A stretch of DNA of 64,000 nt from an uncultured Eubacteriales bacterium (GCA_934445035.1 CAKSDI010000005.1:124001-188000), one strand, 5' to 3'; shown: positions 34,537-43,756, counted from the stretch's first letter. Translations and numbers: made by a program. The notes: generated from the sequence alone by a model not told the origin.

Positions 34537-35535
34537 ATGAAAAAAACCGATGTTTCCTGTAAAGTGCTTAATTTAAGGCAGACAGCTAATTTTCTTAAAA
34601 AGCACGATAATTTTGTCATTTTAACTCATACTTCGCCTGACGGCGATACCTTAGGCGCCGCTTATGCTCTTTTTTACGGATTAAAGGAAATGGGTAAATG
34701 CGCGGAGGTCATCTGCCCCGATGTTATTCCCGCAAAATACGGTTACTTTATTAAAGAAACCGACCATATAAAAAGGGAAAATGCGGTGATAGTTGCCGTT
34801 GATGTGGCAGATAAAAGGCTTTTGGGTTCTCTGGAAGAAGAATTCGGAGATATTGTCGATCTTAATATCGATCACCATATTTCAAATACGATGTATGCTA
34901 AAAACCTTTATCTTGACGCGGCGGCGTCGGCAACCTGCGAAATAATATTCGAGCTTTTTGAAAAGCTGAAAATTAATATCGATACTGTTGCCGCAAAAGC
35001 GCTTTATACCGGTATTGCCACCGATACAGGCTGTTTTAAATACACGAATGTTACGGGTAAAACGCACCTTATCGCGGCAAGCCTTTATGATTTTGATATT
35101 AAAGCCGCCGAGATAAATAAAATAATGTTTGATACAAAATCAAGAAAGCTCTTAGAGCTTGAAAGAATGGTTTTGGATACTGCCGAATATCATTTTGATA
35201 ATAAGTGCATAGTTTTAACTGTGACAGCCGAAATGCAGGAAAAAACAGGCTGCTCAGGCCCCGATCTTGAGGGTATAGCCGTAATTTCAAGAAGTGTTGA
35301 GGGCGTAACGGCAGGCGTTACTATCAAACAGATAAATACTGATGAATATAAAATTTCACTTCGTACATACAGCCCGCTTGACGCCTCTAAAATATGCCGC
35401 AAAATAGGCGGAGGCGGTCATATAGCCGCCGCCGGAGCTAATCTCAAAGGCACTCTCAATGAGGTTAAAGCTAAACTTTTGGCGGCTGTAAAAGAGGCTA
35501 TGGAGGAAGCATATGGCAGGACTTATCCTGATTGA
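34537..35535 (+). CDS. nrnA: DHH-family nanoRNase/pAp phosphatase
   Basis: 332 residues from ATG 34537 (GAGGA 11 nt upstream). DHH motifs: HTSPDGD at 31-37, VDVAD at 88-92, DHHISN at 112-117; the DHHA1 domain ends with GGGGH at 291-295. It degrades 2-5 nt RNA and 3'-phosphoadenosine 5'-phosphate. Lies 7 bp after rbfA and overlaps truB by 23 bp, the usual Firmicutes order. Confidence 0.94.
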   Translation: MKKTDVSCKVLNLRQTANFLKKHDNFVILTHTSPDGDTLGAAYALFYGLKEMGKCAEVICPDVIPAKYGYFIKETDHIKRENAVIVAVDVADKRLLGSLEEEFGDIVDLNIDHHISNTMYAKNLYLDAAASATCEIIFELFEKLKINIDTVAAKALYTGIATDTGCFKYTNVTGKTHLIAASLYDFDIKAAEINKIMFDTKSRKLLELERMVLDTAEYHFDNKCIVLTVTAEMQEKTGCSGPDLEGIAVISRSVEGVTAGVTIKQINTDEYKISLRTYSPLDASKICRKIGGGGHIAAAGANLKGTLNEVKAKLLAAVKEAMEEAYGRTYPD

Positions 35536-36427
35536 TAAACCGCAAAATATCACATCGTTCGGCGCAGTGGCAAAGATCCGCAGGCTGACAGGAGAAAAAA
35601 GAGTGGGCCACACAGGAACACTTGATCCTTTAGCTACGGGTGTTCTTCCGATTTTGATCGGAAGAGCCACCGCGCTTTCGCCATATCTGCTCGAAAGTGA
35701 TAAAATTTATAAAGCCGCGATAAAATTCGGTATCAAAACGGACACATACGATATAACAGGAAATATATTAGAAACTATGTCAAAAGATGTGTTATCAAAG
35801 CTTACAAAAGCCGATATTTATGCGGCTTTGGAGCATTTTACCGGTAAGCAGCTCCAGCAGCCACCGATCTTCAGCGCTCTTAAAAGAAACGGTGTTCCTT
35901 TATATAAGCTTGCAAGGCAGGGAAAGTCCGTTGAAATAGAAAAAAGAGAAATCGAAGTGTTTTATATAAAGCTTTTGTCTTTAGATCTTGAAGCTTTCGA
36001 ATGCGAAATAGAAGTAAAAGTATCAAAAGGGACTTATATAAGATCGCTTGTAAACGATATAGGAGAATATTTAGGCTGTAAGGCGGCGCTGAAAGAATTG
36101 CGCAGAATAAGCGTCTCGGGATTTAGCGATAAAGACTGTATCCCGCTTGACAGCTTAAACGAAGAAAATATCAAAGAGCATATTTTAAGCGCCGAAAATG
36201 CAGTTTTATATATGCCCGAAGTTTTTGTTACCGAAAAGCAGGCTGTAAGGTTTTCAAACGGCGGCGCGCTCTCGCTTGACAGGCTGAAAAACAGCAATAT
36301 CATTGCAGGTGATTTTTGCCGTGTTAAATATAAAAATATATTTTTAGGCGTCGGCTTTTCAGACGGCGAGATAGGTGAACTTAAAGTTAAATGTGTTTTA
36401 GATACTTTTAAAAGGGAGGAAGATTAA
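35513..36427 (+). CDS. truB: tRNA pseudouridine(55) synthase
   Basis: 304 residues. Catalytic Asp38 in HTGTLDPLATG; further conserved segments are YKAAIKFG, KLARQGKSVEIEKREI and VSKGTYIRSLVNDIG. Converts U55 of the tRNA T-loop to pseudouridine. The ATG at 35513 follows ATGGAGGAAG inside the end of nrnA. Confidence 0.96.
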   Translation: MAGLILIDKPQNITSFGAVAKIRRLTGEKRVGHTGTLDPLATGVLPILIGRATALSPYLLESDKIYKAAIKFGIKTDTYDITGNILETMSKDVLSKLTKADIYAALEHFTGKQLQQPPIFSALKRNGVPLYKLARQGKSVEIEKREIEVFYIKLLSLDLEAFECEIEVKVSKGTYIRSLVNDIGEYLGCKAALKELRRISVSGFSDKDCIPLDSLNEENIKEHILSAENAVLYMPEVFVTEKQAVRFSNGGALSLDRLKNSNIIAGDFCRVKYKNIFLGVGFSDGEIGELKVKCVLDTFKREED

Positions 36428-36431
36428 AACT

Positions 36432-37265
36432 TTGGAAAAAGCTGTGATCCTCGGAACGTTTGACGGTATCCACCGCGGTCACGCGGCGGTGATTGAAAGT
36501 GTTTCGGATTATGAAATAACAGCCGTCACATTTCAAAAACCTCCCAAATTTTATTTCGGCTCTTCATCGGGGCTATTAATGCTGCCCGAAGATAAGCGCT
36601 CGGCTCTTAAAAATTTAGGCGTAAAAAATATCCGAGAGCTTGATTTTTTGAAAGTGAAAAATATCAAGGCGGAGGATTTTCTCGATAAGATAAATTCCGA
36701 ATTTTCACCCGCTGCTATCGCCTGCGGATTTAATTTCAGATTCGGAAAAAATGCTGAGGGCGATACTTCGCTTTTGCAAGACTACTGCTTAAAAAATAAT
36801 ATTAAGGCGTTAGTTTCCGAGCCTAAAAAAGCCGAGGGAGAAATAATCTCTTCTTCAATTATCAGAGAAATGATAAAAAAAGGAAAGATCGAAAAGGCAA
36901 ATATTCTGCTTTATAAGCCATTTTCATTTTCAGGAGAAGTTATCAAAGGAAATCATTTGGGCGCAACATTAGGCTTCCCTACGGCAAATCAGATATTTCC
37001 GAGCGAACTTGTAACCCCGCTTTTCGGTGTTTACAAGTCGGAAGTTAAAATTGATGATAAGATTTATAACGGAATTTCAAATGTAGGAGTAAAGCCCACC
37101 GTCGGCTCGGACAGGGTGCTTTGCGAAACCCATATAAAAGATTTCAGCGGCGATATTTACGGCAAGAATATAAGAGTGGCTCTTAAAAAGTTTATAAGAG
37201 AAGAAAGAAAATTTTCTTCGCTTTCAGAGCTTAAAATACAGGTAAAAAAAGATTTATCCGAATAA
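36432..37265 (+). CDS. ribF: bifunctional riboflavin kinase/FAD synthetase
   Basis: 277 residues, somewhat shorter than the usual 305-320. FAD synthetase domain with GTFDGIHRGH (8-17) and SSSIIREMI (140-148); riboflavin kinase domain with GATLGFPTAN (177-186) and a C-terminal helix. Makes FMN and FAD from riboflavin and ATP. TTG start; GGGAGGA lies about 14 nt upstream, which is long. Last gene of the rimP operon. Confidence 0.94.
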   Translation: MEKAVILGTFDGIHRGHAAVIESVSDYEITAVTFQKPPKFYFGSSSGLLMLPEDKRSALKNLGVKNIRELDFLKVKNIKAEDFLDKINSEFSPAAIACGFNFRFGKNAEGDTSLLQDYCLKNNIKALVSEPKKAEGEIISSSIIREMIKKGKIEKANILLYKPFSFSGEVIKGNHLGATLGFPTANQIFPSELVTPLFGVYKSEVKIDDKIYNGISNVGVKPTVGSDRVLCETHIKDFSGDIYGKNIRVALKKFIREERKFSSLSELKIQVKKDLSE

Positions 37266-37277
37266 TTTGAAATTTTG

Positions 37278-37306
37278 TTGACTTTTAGATATAATAATAA
37301 TAGAAT
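37278..37306 (+). promoter_or_regulatory. promoter of the 37344 lipoprotein gene
   Basis: TTGACT (37278-37283), 17 bp, TAGAAT (37301-37306), 37 bp before the lipoprotein start and 12 bp after ribF. Confidence 0.65.
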
Positions 37307-37343
37307 AGATTATAAGAAGTAGTTTTTGAAGGGATTGTCGGCT

Positions 37344-38066
37344 ATGAAAAAATTAAGAAAAGTTTTTTTATCTTTTCTGCCTGTTTTGTTGGCGGTATTG
37401 ATTTTTTCCGGCTGTGATCCTGTGGATAAAAGCTATGGAGTTGAAAGCTCCGAGCCGCAGTCCGAAAATTCAGCTTCGCAGATCCCCGAAATAAAATCTT
37501 CCGATACTGTTATGTCAAATTTCTTCGATATCAGTAAGTATGACGAAGAAAATTATGCCGAAATTTATCTCGGAAGAAAATTTGAGTATAAAATAACCTA
37601 TTCGGGCAGCGAGCTCACACTTCCCACAGATTATAAGGATTTTATAAAAAAAGGCTGGAAGTTAAGTTCCGGTTATGATGAAAGCGAGTCGGTCTTTGCA
37701 GGAGATACGCGCGAGGTAATTTTCGAAAATGAATACGGAAATATTATCACCGCCGTGTTTTACAATTCCGAAAAATCATCTTTAAAGCTTAAAAAATGCG
37801 ATATTGTAGAATATTCTATCCCCGAAAATTCTTTGAATATCAAGGAATCTAAATATGGGCAGTTTTGGATCAACGGTGTAAATAACGGCAGCGCTATCAC
37901 CGATATAATTGATTATCTCGGCGCTCCCTCTCATTTTTACACTGCCGACGGCAATAATTATTCGCTTGATTATTTTATCAGTAAAAATGATAAAAAGAGC
38001 AAAATGAATATAAATGTCGATGTAGCTAACGATACTGTTCTTTCGGTAAAAATTTCAAAATATTAA
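37344..38066 (+). CDS. predicted lipoprotein of unknown function
   Basis: 240 residues from ATG 37344 (GAAGGGA 9 nt upstream). Signal peptide with lipobox FSGC near residue 24, then a Ser/Glu-rich linker and a domain with two similar halves: YKITYSGSELTLPTDYKDF...KKGWKLSSGY and a later GQFWINGVNNGSAITDIIDY-LGAPSHFY block. The latter resembles small exported gut Firmicutes proteins of unknown role. Own promoter; a weak hairpin follows. Confidence 0.7.
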   Translation: MKKLRKVFLSFLPVLLAVLIFSGCDPVDKSYGVESSEPQSENSASQIPEIKSSDTVMSNFFDISKYDEENYAEIYLGRKFEYKITYSGSELTLPTDYKDFIKKGWKLSSGYDESESVFAGDTREVIFENEYGNIITAVFYNSEKSSLKLKKCDIVEYSIPENSLNIKESKYGQFWINGVNNGSAITDIIDYLGAPSHFYTADGNNYSLDYFISKNDKKSKMNINVDVANDTVLSVKISKY

Positions 38067-38069
38067 AAT

Positions 38070-38095
38070 AAAAGCTGCTAAATAAAGCGGCTTTT
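38070..38095 (+). terminator. hairpin after the lipoprotein gene
   Basis: AAAAGCTGCT pairs with AGCGGCTTTT (one G-U), 6-nt loop, followed by only a weak T-tract. It lies between the lipoprotein stop and the DUF1015 gene and may be leaky. Confidence 0.5.
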
Positions 38096-38115
38096 AAAAT
38101 TTCACGGAGAAAATT

Positions 38116-39315
38116 ATGGATAATAAAATTTGTTTTTCACAGGCTGATATTCTTGTACCTGTTTCGGATCTTACAAAGTGGGCGGTAATTGCCTGCGATC
38201 AATATACCTCCGAGCCGGAATATTGGTACAGGGTAAAAAAAGAGGTATCTACATACCCCTCTTCTTTTAACTGCATTCTTCCCGAAGCCTTTTTATCTTC
38301 GGATAATTCCGCTAAAATAAAGCAGGCTAATGAGAAAATGCGCGATTATCTTAATGTGAATTTATTTAAGCAATATAAAAATTCTTTTGTTTATGTAAAA
38401 AGAATTCAGAGCGACGGTCGGTTAAGACGCGGTCTTATAGGAAAAATAGATCTTCAAAGCTATGATTTTTCTAAAAAGAATAACGCGGCTGTAAGAGCTA
38501 CCGAGGAAACGGTGCTTTCGAGAATCCCTCCCAGAGTAGAGATAAGGAAAGACTCACCGCTTGAAATTCCGCATATTATGCTCCTTTTCAATGATCCTGA
38601 AAACGAGCTGTTTGCAACTCTTGAAGAAAACAACGCAAATTATAAAAAAATCTATGATTTTAAATTGATGCAAAATGCAGGAAGTATTTCGGGCTTTAAA
38701 ATCGATAGAAACGGCGAAAAATCAGTTCTTGAGATACTTGAAAAAATTTCCGAGTTAAATAATGGGCTTTTGTTTGTCGTAGGTGACGGTAACCATTCCC
38801 TCGCAACGGCAAAAAAATGCTATGAGCAAAACCCCGGCGCTTTAAACAGATATGCGCTGGTCGAGATCGTGAATATCCACGATCCCGCGCTTGACTTTGA
38901 GCCGATATTCAGGGTTTTATTTAATATCGATCCTGAAAATTTCATAGAAGAGTTTAGCAATTTCTGCGAAAATTCAGGCGGTGAAAATGAAAAGGAATTC
39001 ACCTTTATTTTCGGCGATAAGGAAATAAAGAAAAAATTAAAGATCCGCGAAAAGCTTGCAGTTGCCGCACTTCAGCCTTTTATTGATGATTATTTGAAAA
39101 ATCACGAAGAGGCAAATGTCGATTATATTCACGATGAATCTTCGGTAAAAGCATTATCCAAAAAAGAAAATACCCTCGGAATTCTTTTTGACGGAATGAA
39201 TAAAAACGATCTTTTTGCCGCGGTTTTGTCAGACGGCTCTTTGCCGAGAAAAACATTTTCAATGGGCCATTCCGATGATAAAAGATTTTATCTTGAAGCA
39301 AGAAAAATAAAGTAA
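38116..39315 (+). CDS. DUF1015 family protein
   Basis: 399 residues, cytoplasmic. Family hallmarks: ACDQYTSEPEYW near the N-terminus, VVGDGNHSLATAKKCYE at about 216-232 (the conserved DGHH/N loop), and NIHDPALDFEPIFRVL. DUF1015 is conserved in many Firmicutes and Thermotogae; its biochemical function is not established. RBS CGGAGA. No terminator-strength separation from the lipoprotein gene upstream. Confidence 0.85.
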   Translation: MDNKICFSQADILVPVSDLTKWAVIACDQYTSEPEYWYRVKKEVSTYPSSFNCILPEAFLSSDNSAKIKQANEKMRDYLNVNLFKQYKNSFVYVKRIQSDGRLRRGLIGKIDLQSYDFSKKNNAAVRATEETVLSRIPPRVEIRKDSPLEIPHIMLLFNDPENELFATLEENNANYKKIYDFKLMQNAGSISGFKIDRNGEKSVLEILEKISELNNGLLFVVGDGNHSLATAKKCYEQNPGALNRYALVEIVNIHDPALDFEPIFRVLFNIDPENFIEEFSNFCENSGGENEKEFTFIFGDKEIKKKLKIREKLAVAALQPFIDDYLKNHEEANVDYIHDESSVKALSKKENTLGILFDGMNKNDLFAAVLSDGSLPRKTFSMGHSDDKRFYLEARKIK

Positions 39316-39319
39316 AAAT

Positions 39320-39355
39320 AAAAAAAGTATTTCGTGAAAACGAAATACTTTTTTT
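39320..39355. terminator. bidirectional terminator
   Basis: A 16-bp stem (AAAAAAAGTATTTCGT with its complement) closed by a GAAA tetraloop, between the convergent DUF1015 and rrf2 genes, with T-runs on both strands. Confidence 0.88.
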
Positions 39356-39358
39356 ATT

Positions 39359-39757
39359 TTAAATCAGATCCGATAGCTTTACAGAATCGAGGCATTCTTC
39401 TATAGCGCCGTCAAGCTTTTTCCATAAAGGAAGAGTGGGGCAGTCCTTAGACCTTGCGCAGGAATTTTCTTTTCCCTCTAAGCAGGCGACGGGTGCCAAA
39501 GTGCCCTCGGTGAGCCTTAATATCTCGAAGGCGGTGTATTCTTCGGGCTTTCTGCAAAGCATATATCCTCCGTTTTTCCCGCGGACTCCTTTTACAAGCT
39601 CCGCTTTTGATAAAACAGAGATTATGCTTTCAAGATATTTTTCCGAAATGCCCTGCCTTTCCGCTACAACGGGGAGGGGAATAAACCCGTCCTGCGAATG
39701 AGTTGCAAGATCTATCATAACTCTGAGCGCATATCGCCCTTTTGTAGAAATAAGCAT
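39359..39757 (-). CDS. Rrf2-family regulator with three-Cys motif
   Basis: 132 residues. Winged-helix start MLISTKGRYALRVMIDLA, recognition segment SEKYLESIISVLSKAELVKG, wing GKNGGYMLCR. The C-terminal part has C-x7-C-x5-C (VACLEGKENSC, ARSKDC), resembling the Fe-S ligands of IscR-like members rather than the Cys-poor CymR. It probably senses iron, Fe-S or redox state. Encoded just after the ferrous iron transporter, with its own promoter, so it may control itself and feoAB (inference). Confidence 0.9.
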   Translation of the reverse strand: MLISTKGRYALRVMIDLATHSQDGFIPLPVVAERQGISEKYLESIISVLSKAELVKGVRGKNGGYMLCRKPEEYTAFEILRLTEGTLAPVACLEGKENSCARSKDCPTLPLWKKLDGAIEECLDSVKLSDLI

Positions 39758-39789
39758 TTAAAAATCTCCTTTAGGATTTTTATAAACAT

Positions 39790-39818
39790 ATTATACTACT
39801 CTGTTTTTAAAAAATCAA
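39790..39818 (-). promoter_or_regulatory. promoter of the rrf2 gene
   Basis: On the minus strand TTGATT (39818-39813), 17 bp, TATAAT (39795-39790), 33 bp before the rrf2 start and directly after the feoB stop. Confidence 0.75.
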
Positions 39819-39824
39819 CAGTCT

Positions 39825-42095
39825 TTATATAAAAATTATTAAAATCGTTCTGAATATCAGCGCCGATATGTATGCAACGGCGCATTGGAATAAAACAGTG
39901 AAAAATGCGCTTTTAATTCCGAATTCCTTTCTTTGAGCCGCTATCGTAGCCATACAGGGCGTATAAAGCAAACAAAATATCATTAAAGGAGCTATCGTAT
40001 ATAGATCAAATGCACCGCTTTTAAAATCTAAAATTTCAAGCGTGGATACAAGATTTTCCTTTGCGGCAAAGCCGGCAAAAAGGGAGGCGGTAATTCTCCA
40101 ATCGTTAAGCCCTATCGGAGCAAATATCGGAGAAATAAGCCCTGATATATAAGAAAGAATACTGTTTTCAGGCAAGCAGGGGGTTAGGCTTAAATCATAG
40201 CTTTTTAAAAACCAGAAAAGAATACTCATAAGAAATATCACTGTAAAAGTTCTTATTATAAAATCCTTTGTTTTATGAAAAAGCAGTTTAATAACATTTT
40301 TAAATCTTGGCATTCTGTATTTCGGAATTTCAAGAATAAAAGAAGATGTTTTTTTAATGCCGCCCGATTTTGATCTCACCACCGCCACGGCGAAAGCCTG
40401 CAATATTCCCGTAAGATAAAGCGCCGAAATTATAAGAGCTTTGTTTTTGCAGTTTAAAATATTGCAAAGATAGATAAATACGGGCAGCTTTGCAGAACAG
40501 CTCATAAAAGGTATAAGTCCGGCGGTAGTTTTTCTTTCGTTTTCACCCTGCAATGTTCTAACCGCTAAAATGGCGGGAACACTGCACCCGAAACCCGTGA
40601 GCAGCGGCACTACGCTTTTTCCGCTTAAATTGACCTTTTTCGTTAATCCGTCAAATATAAAAGCTATTCGGGCAAGATATCCGCTGTCTTCAAGCAGAGT
40701 TAAAAAGAAAAGAAGCAAAAGTATCATAGGGATAAAGCTGAGCACTGCCGAAATACCTTGCAGAATTCCTCCGCTTATCAATGAAATTATAGGCTTTTTT
40801 ACTTTAAGACTTTCTAATAAACCTATTAATTCCGTGTTAAGTTTATCAGCAGTATTTAAAAGCAGATTTTGCAAGATCGGACCTAAAGAGCCGAATGTTA
40901 TATATAAAATAAACATCATTATAACCGAAAAAATAATAAACGAAGTAAATTTTCCGCAAAGTATTTTATCGGCGATTTTAGATTTATTTTTAATATTATC
41001 GGGATCTTTTACGGCTTTAAAAATCAAATAACTTGAAAATTCGTATCTTTTTTGTGCTATAACATCGCATGGTTCTTTTTTATAATAAGATTTTACTGAA
41101 TTTATCAAATCCTTGCAGCGCTTTATTTCATCGGAATTAAGACCGAAAAAATCGGTTTTATCTTCAAGTATTTTTTCCGCCGAGAATACGGGCGGAACAC
41201 TTAATGCAGTATTAGAGGAAATCAGGATATTTTCAATTTCTTTAAGGTAACTGTTTAAAGCGGCGTTTTCCTCCGATCTTGCGAAATTTGAAAGATATTT
41301 ATGATGAATATTGTTTTTAAAGGTATAATCGGAAGAAGAAATAAGCTTATCAATCCCCTCGTTTTTTGAGGCTGATATAGGAATTACGGGGACTTTAAGT
41401 ATTTCTTCTAATTTTTTAATATCTATAGATATTCCCGCTTTTTTTACTTCATCCATCATATTTAGCGCTATAACCACGGGAATTTCGAGTTTTAAAAGCT
41501 GAAAAGTAAGACTAAGTCCGCGGTTTAAATGCGAAGCGTCGATAATATTGATAATTCCATTAGGTTTCTCACGCAAAATATAGTCCCTTGTAACCCTTTC
41601 TTCGGTAGTAATAGGCGAAAGGGAATAAACGCCCGGAAGATCCGTAACGGTTATATATTTTTTAGTTTTAAGCCTTGCCGTTTTTTTCTCGACGGTAACT
41701 CCCGGGAAATTCCCGATATGCTGATCAGCACCCGTGATAAGATTAAAAAGCGTGGATTTTCCGCAATTCTGATTTCCCACAAGCGCGATATTTAAGTTTT
41801 CCGATTTAATAAAAGAGGACTCTTTAATAAAAAAATCATCAAATCTTTCGGAGCTTAGTTTTAATTTCGGTTTCTCTTTCGTAATGGAAATTTTTTTCGC
41901 GGTTTCATATCTTAAGGCAACCTTTGTTCCGCCGGCATTGTAGATAACCGTGTTACCCGCTTTCGCCGCAACCTCGGCGCTTATATAAACTCCCGGGTTA
42001 AAACCTAAGCTCGTAAGCAGTCTTTTTTCACTTTCGGAAACTTTCAGTTCATTTATATATCCGCCCTCATCAGGCTTTAAATCAGATAAAAACAT
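39825..42095 (-). CDS. feoB: FeoA-FeoB fusion, ferrous iron transporter
   Basis: 756 residues. Residues 1-75 are a complete FeoA (SH3-like) domain (MFLSDLKPDEGGYI...). The FeoB G-domain follows: G1 GNQNCGKST from 107, G3 DLPG at 152-155, G4 NMMD at 212-215. Then come the GDI-like helical region (about 270-365) and a membrane domain with the two Gate motifs (LLTGFGCSVPAILAVRTL). Imports Fe(II) across the membrane. FeoA and FeoB are usually separate genes. The ATG and RBS (GGTGG) lie in the 3' arm of a perfect 22-bp inverted repeat. Confidence 0.94.
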   Translation of the reverse strand: MFLSDLKPDEGGYINELKVSESEKRLLTSLGFNPGVYISAEVAAKAGNTVIYNAGGTKVALRYETAKKISITKEKPKLKLSSERFDDFFIKESSFIKSENLNIALVGNQNCGKSTLFNLITGADQHIGNFPGVTVEKKTARLKTKKYITVTDLPGVYSLSPITTEERVTRDYILREKPNGIINIIDASHLNRGLSLTFQLLKLEIPVVIALNMMDEVKKAGISIDIKKLEEILKVPVIPISASKNEGIDKLISSSDYTFKNNIHHKYLSNFARSEENAALNSYLKEIENILISSNTALSVPPVFSAEKILEDKTDFFGLNSDEIKRCKDLINSVKSYYKKEPCDVIAQKRYEFSSYLIFKAVKDPDNIKNKSKIADKILCGKFTSFIIFSVIMMFILYITFGSLGPILQNLLLNTADKLNTELIGLLESLKVKKPIISLISGGILQGISAVLSFIPMILLLLFFLTLLEDSGYLARIAFIFDGLTKKVNLSGKSVVPLLTGFGCSVPAILAVRTLQGENERKTTAGLIPFMSCSAKLPVFIYLCNILNCKNKALIISALYLTGILQAFAVAVVRSKSGGIKKTSSFILEIPKYRMPRFKNVIKLLFHKTKDFIIRTFTVIFLMSILFWFLKSYDLSLTPCLPENSILSYISGLISPIFAPIGLNDWRITASLFAGFAAKENLVSTLEILDFKSGAFDLYTIAPLMIFCLLYTPCMATIAAQRKEFGIKSAFFTVLFQCAVAYISALIFRTILIIFI

Positions 42096-42135
42096 ATTAC
42101 CACCATAAAAATATATGGTGGTAATATGTTTTTAT
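42086..42135 (-). promoter_or_regulatory. 22-bp perfect inverted repeat over the feoAB start
   Basis: Arms 42086-42107 and 42114-42135 are perfect complements (core ATATTACCACCATA / TATGGTGGTAATAT) around a 6-nt loop. In the feoAB mRNA the 3' arm holds the Shine-Dalgarno GGTGG, the start ATG and codons 2-3. The arm ends in TTTTT, so it also resembles an intrinsic terminator for the upstream LiaF-like gene. It could be a translational switch, an attenuator or a metal-regulator operator. No Fur or DtxR consensus fits. Confidence 0.7.
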
Positions 42136-42145
42136 ATTCATTATT

Positions 42146-42832
42146 TTATTTAATATCTATTCCGCCGAAAAGCGCAGAGGCTTTGATGTAAAGAGTTTTG
42201 AATTCGGGGTTAAACGGCGGGTTCTTCTTGCTGTCAACTCCTCCGAAGAGTGAATTTGAACTGATTTTAACATTCACATTATCGGGAACTATAATATCTA
42301 TTCCTCCAAAAAGTGCGTTTGCTTCAATAAAGCAGTCGTTTTCGATTATTGCGTTTCTTAAGTTGCAGTCAACTCCGCCGAACATTGCGTTTAAATTAGC
42401 GCCCATAAATACCTCGTTAGTATAATCGAGCTTACTTCCTGAAAAGACGGCGTTACACGATTTATAATTCATATTCGGCTTAAATTTGCTTAGATCCCAA
42501 TTTTCTTTTTTGTCACTAAAGAAAAGACCTTTTATTATAAGCTTTAAGCCTATTATAAGAATAATTGCGGGAACAAGCAATTTCCAGAACATCTTAAATG
42601 CAAGAATACCTCTTGCGCAAAGCAGCAGAAGAATTCCGATTGTAAGACCTATTATAGAGCCTGTTTTATCCCTGTCGGTTAAAAGTCCGATAAAGCAGGG
42701 AACGATGATAAACAATGTCCACCACCCTGTAAACAAGATGTTTAATGTGTTGACTCCGAAAGCATTGAGCGCGAAAACCGAGCCGACGCCGATCAAAATG
42801 ATTCCGAATAAGATCGTTTTTAATTTTTGCAT
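42146..42832 (-). CDS. LiaF-like membrane protein
   Basis: 228 residues. About four N-terminal membrane helices (6-25, 33-52, 57-77, 83-103), then a soluble right-handed beta-type repeat domain with regular LFGGVD/LFGGID steps (NAMFGGVDCNLRNA, NALFGGIDIIVPDN, NSLFGGVDSKKN, SALFGGIDIK). This is the domain of LiaF and related cell-wall-antibiotic response proteins. No LiaRS two-component genes are adjacent. RBS AAGGGGGA. It ends 11 bp before the feoAB inverted repeat. Confidence 0.85.
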   Translation of the reverse strand: MQKLKTILFGIILIGVGSVFALNAFGVNTLNILFTGWWTLFIIVPCFIGLLTDRDKTGSIIGLTIGILLLLCARGILAFKMFWKLLVPAIILIIGLKLIIKGLFFSDKKENWDLSKFKPNMNYKSCNAVFSGSKLDYTNEVFMGANLNAMFGGVDCNLRNAIIENDCFIEANALFGGIDIIVPDNVNVKISSNSLFGGVDSKKNPPFNPEFKTLYIKASALFGGIDIK

Positions 42833-42882
42833 AAAAAATCCCCCTTAATGATTGAAAAGAAAAGTTATATATGTTAAAATAA

Positions 42883-43689
42883 TTATAAATTATTTGCCCA
42901 GAATACTGCCCCGTCTATCCATTTTTCAAAATCGGGGCGAATGAATTTTTCGGAGCCCTGGGAAGTTATCGCGTTTGCGAGAGCAAGTCCATGAGGTCCG
43001 TCGGGATAAATATGAAGCTCCACTTTTTTGCCGATATCAAGATAAGCTTTGGCAAAGATAAGAGAGTTGTAAGCAGGAACGAGCTCGTCATTTGAAGTGC
43101 AAACGATATAGGCAGGAGAGCTTTCTTCATTCACGGCAAGCTCAGCGCTTACATATTCAAGCTGTTCTTCTGTCGGCTCTTTGGTCCCCAAAAGATTATA
43201 AAAGCTGCCCTTATGCGGATGATAAACTCCCGAGATCACGGGGTAAACGGGTATAATGCCGTAAGGCTTATTTATCCCGTATTCAAGGTCTTTTATCGCG
43301 TCTTTTATCTCTTTTCTTGCAAACATAGTGCCGAGGCACGCGCAGAGATGGCCGCCTGCGGAAAATCCCGTTGCGAAAACCTTTTCTTTATCGATTCCGT
43401 ATTCTTCGCTGTTTTCCCTGATATGCTTCATAGCTTTCGACGCTTCGATAAGAGCCGCAGGGTATTTATTGTTCATTCCAACGCTGTAATTAAGAACAAA
43501 TGCGTTAAATCCGCGGGCAATAAAAGCGTCAGCTATAGGATAGCCCTCTCTGTTCGTACAAACTTCTCCGTAGCCTCCGCCAGGAATTATAAGAATTCCT
43601 TTTCTTTTAAATCCCTTTTGCGGATAGCAGATAAATGCTTCAAGATAGGCTTTTTTGTTTTCATCAAGATATATTTTTTTAATTTCCAT
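42883..43689 (-). CDS. alpha/beta hydrolase, acetyl-esterase type
   Basis: 268 residues, no signal peptide. Oxyanion region IIPGGGYGEV, nucleophile Ser110 in GFSAGGH, and C-terminal PDGPHGLALA with the catalytic His. The pattern is that of BD-FAE/xylan-acetyl-esterase-like carboxylesterases, so it probably deacetylates imported oligosaccharides. The Asp partner is likely in the CTSNDELVPAY loop. Starts 67 bp from the divergent AI-2E-family gene. Confidence 0.87.
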   Translation of the reverse strand: MEIKKIYLDENKKAYLEAFICYPQKGFKRKGILIIPGGGYGEVCTNREGYPIADAFIARGFNAFVLNYSVGMNNKYPAALIEASKAMKHIRENSEEYGIDKEKVFATGFSAGGHLCACLGTMFARKEIKDAIKDLEYGINKPYGIIPVYPVISGVYHPHKGSFYNLLGTKEPTEEQLEYVSAELAVNEESSPAYIVCTSNDELVPAYNSLIFAKAYLDIGKKVELHIYPDGPHGLALANAITSQGSEKFIRPDFEKWIDGAVFWANNL

Positions 43690-43756
43690 TTTATTCCCAT
43701 CCGTTTTTTTATTATTATAACATAAAACAGATATTTTTCAAGAATGAGGTTTTAAT

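Noticed and set aside
42086..42135. Fur or DtxR box at feoAB
   Set aside because: The repeat core ATATTACCACCATA does not match the Fur 7-1-7 or DtxR/IdeR consensus; I therefore left the binding protein open.
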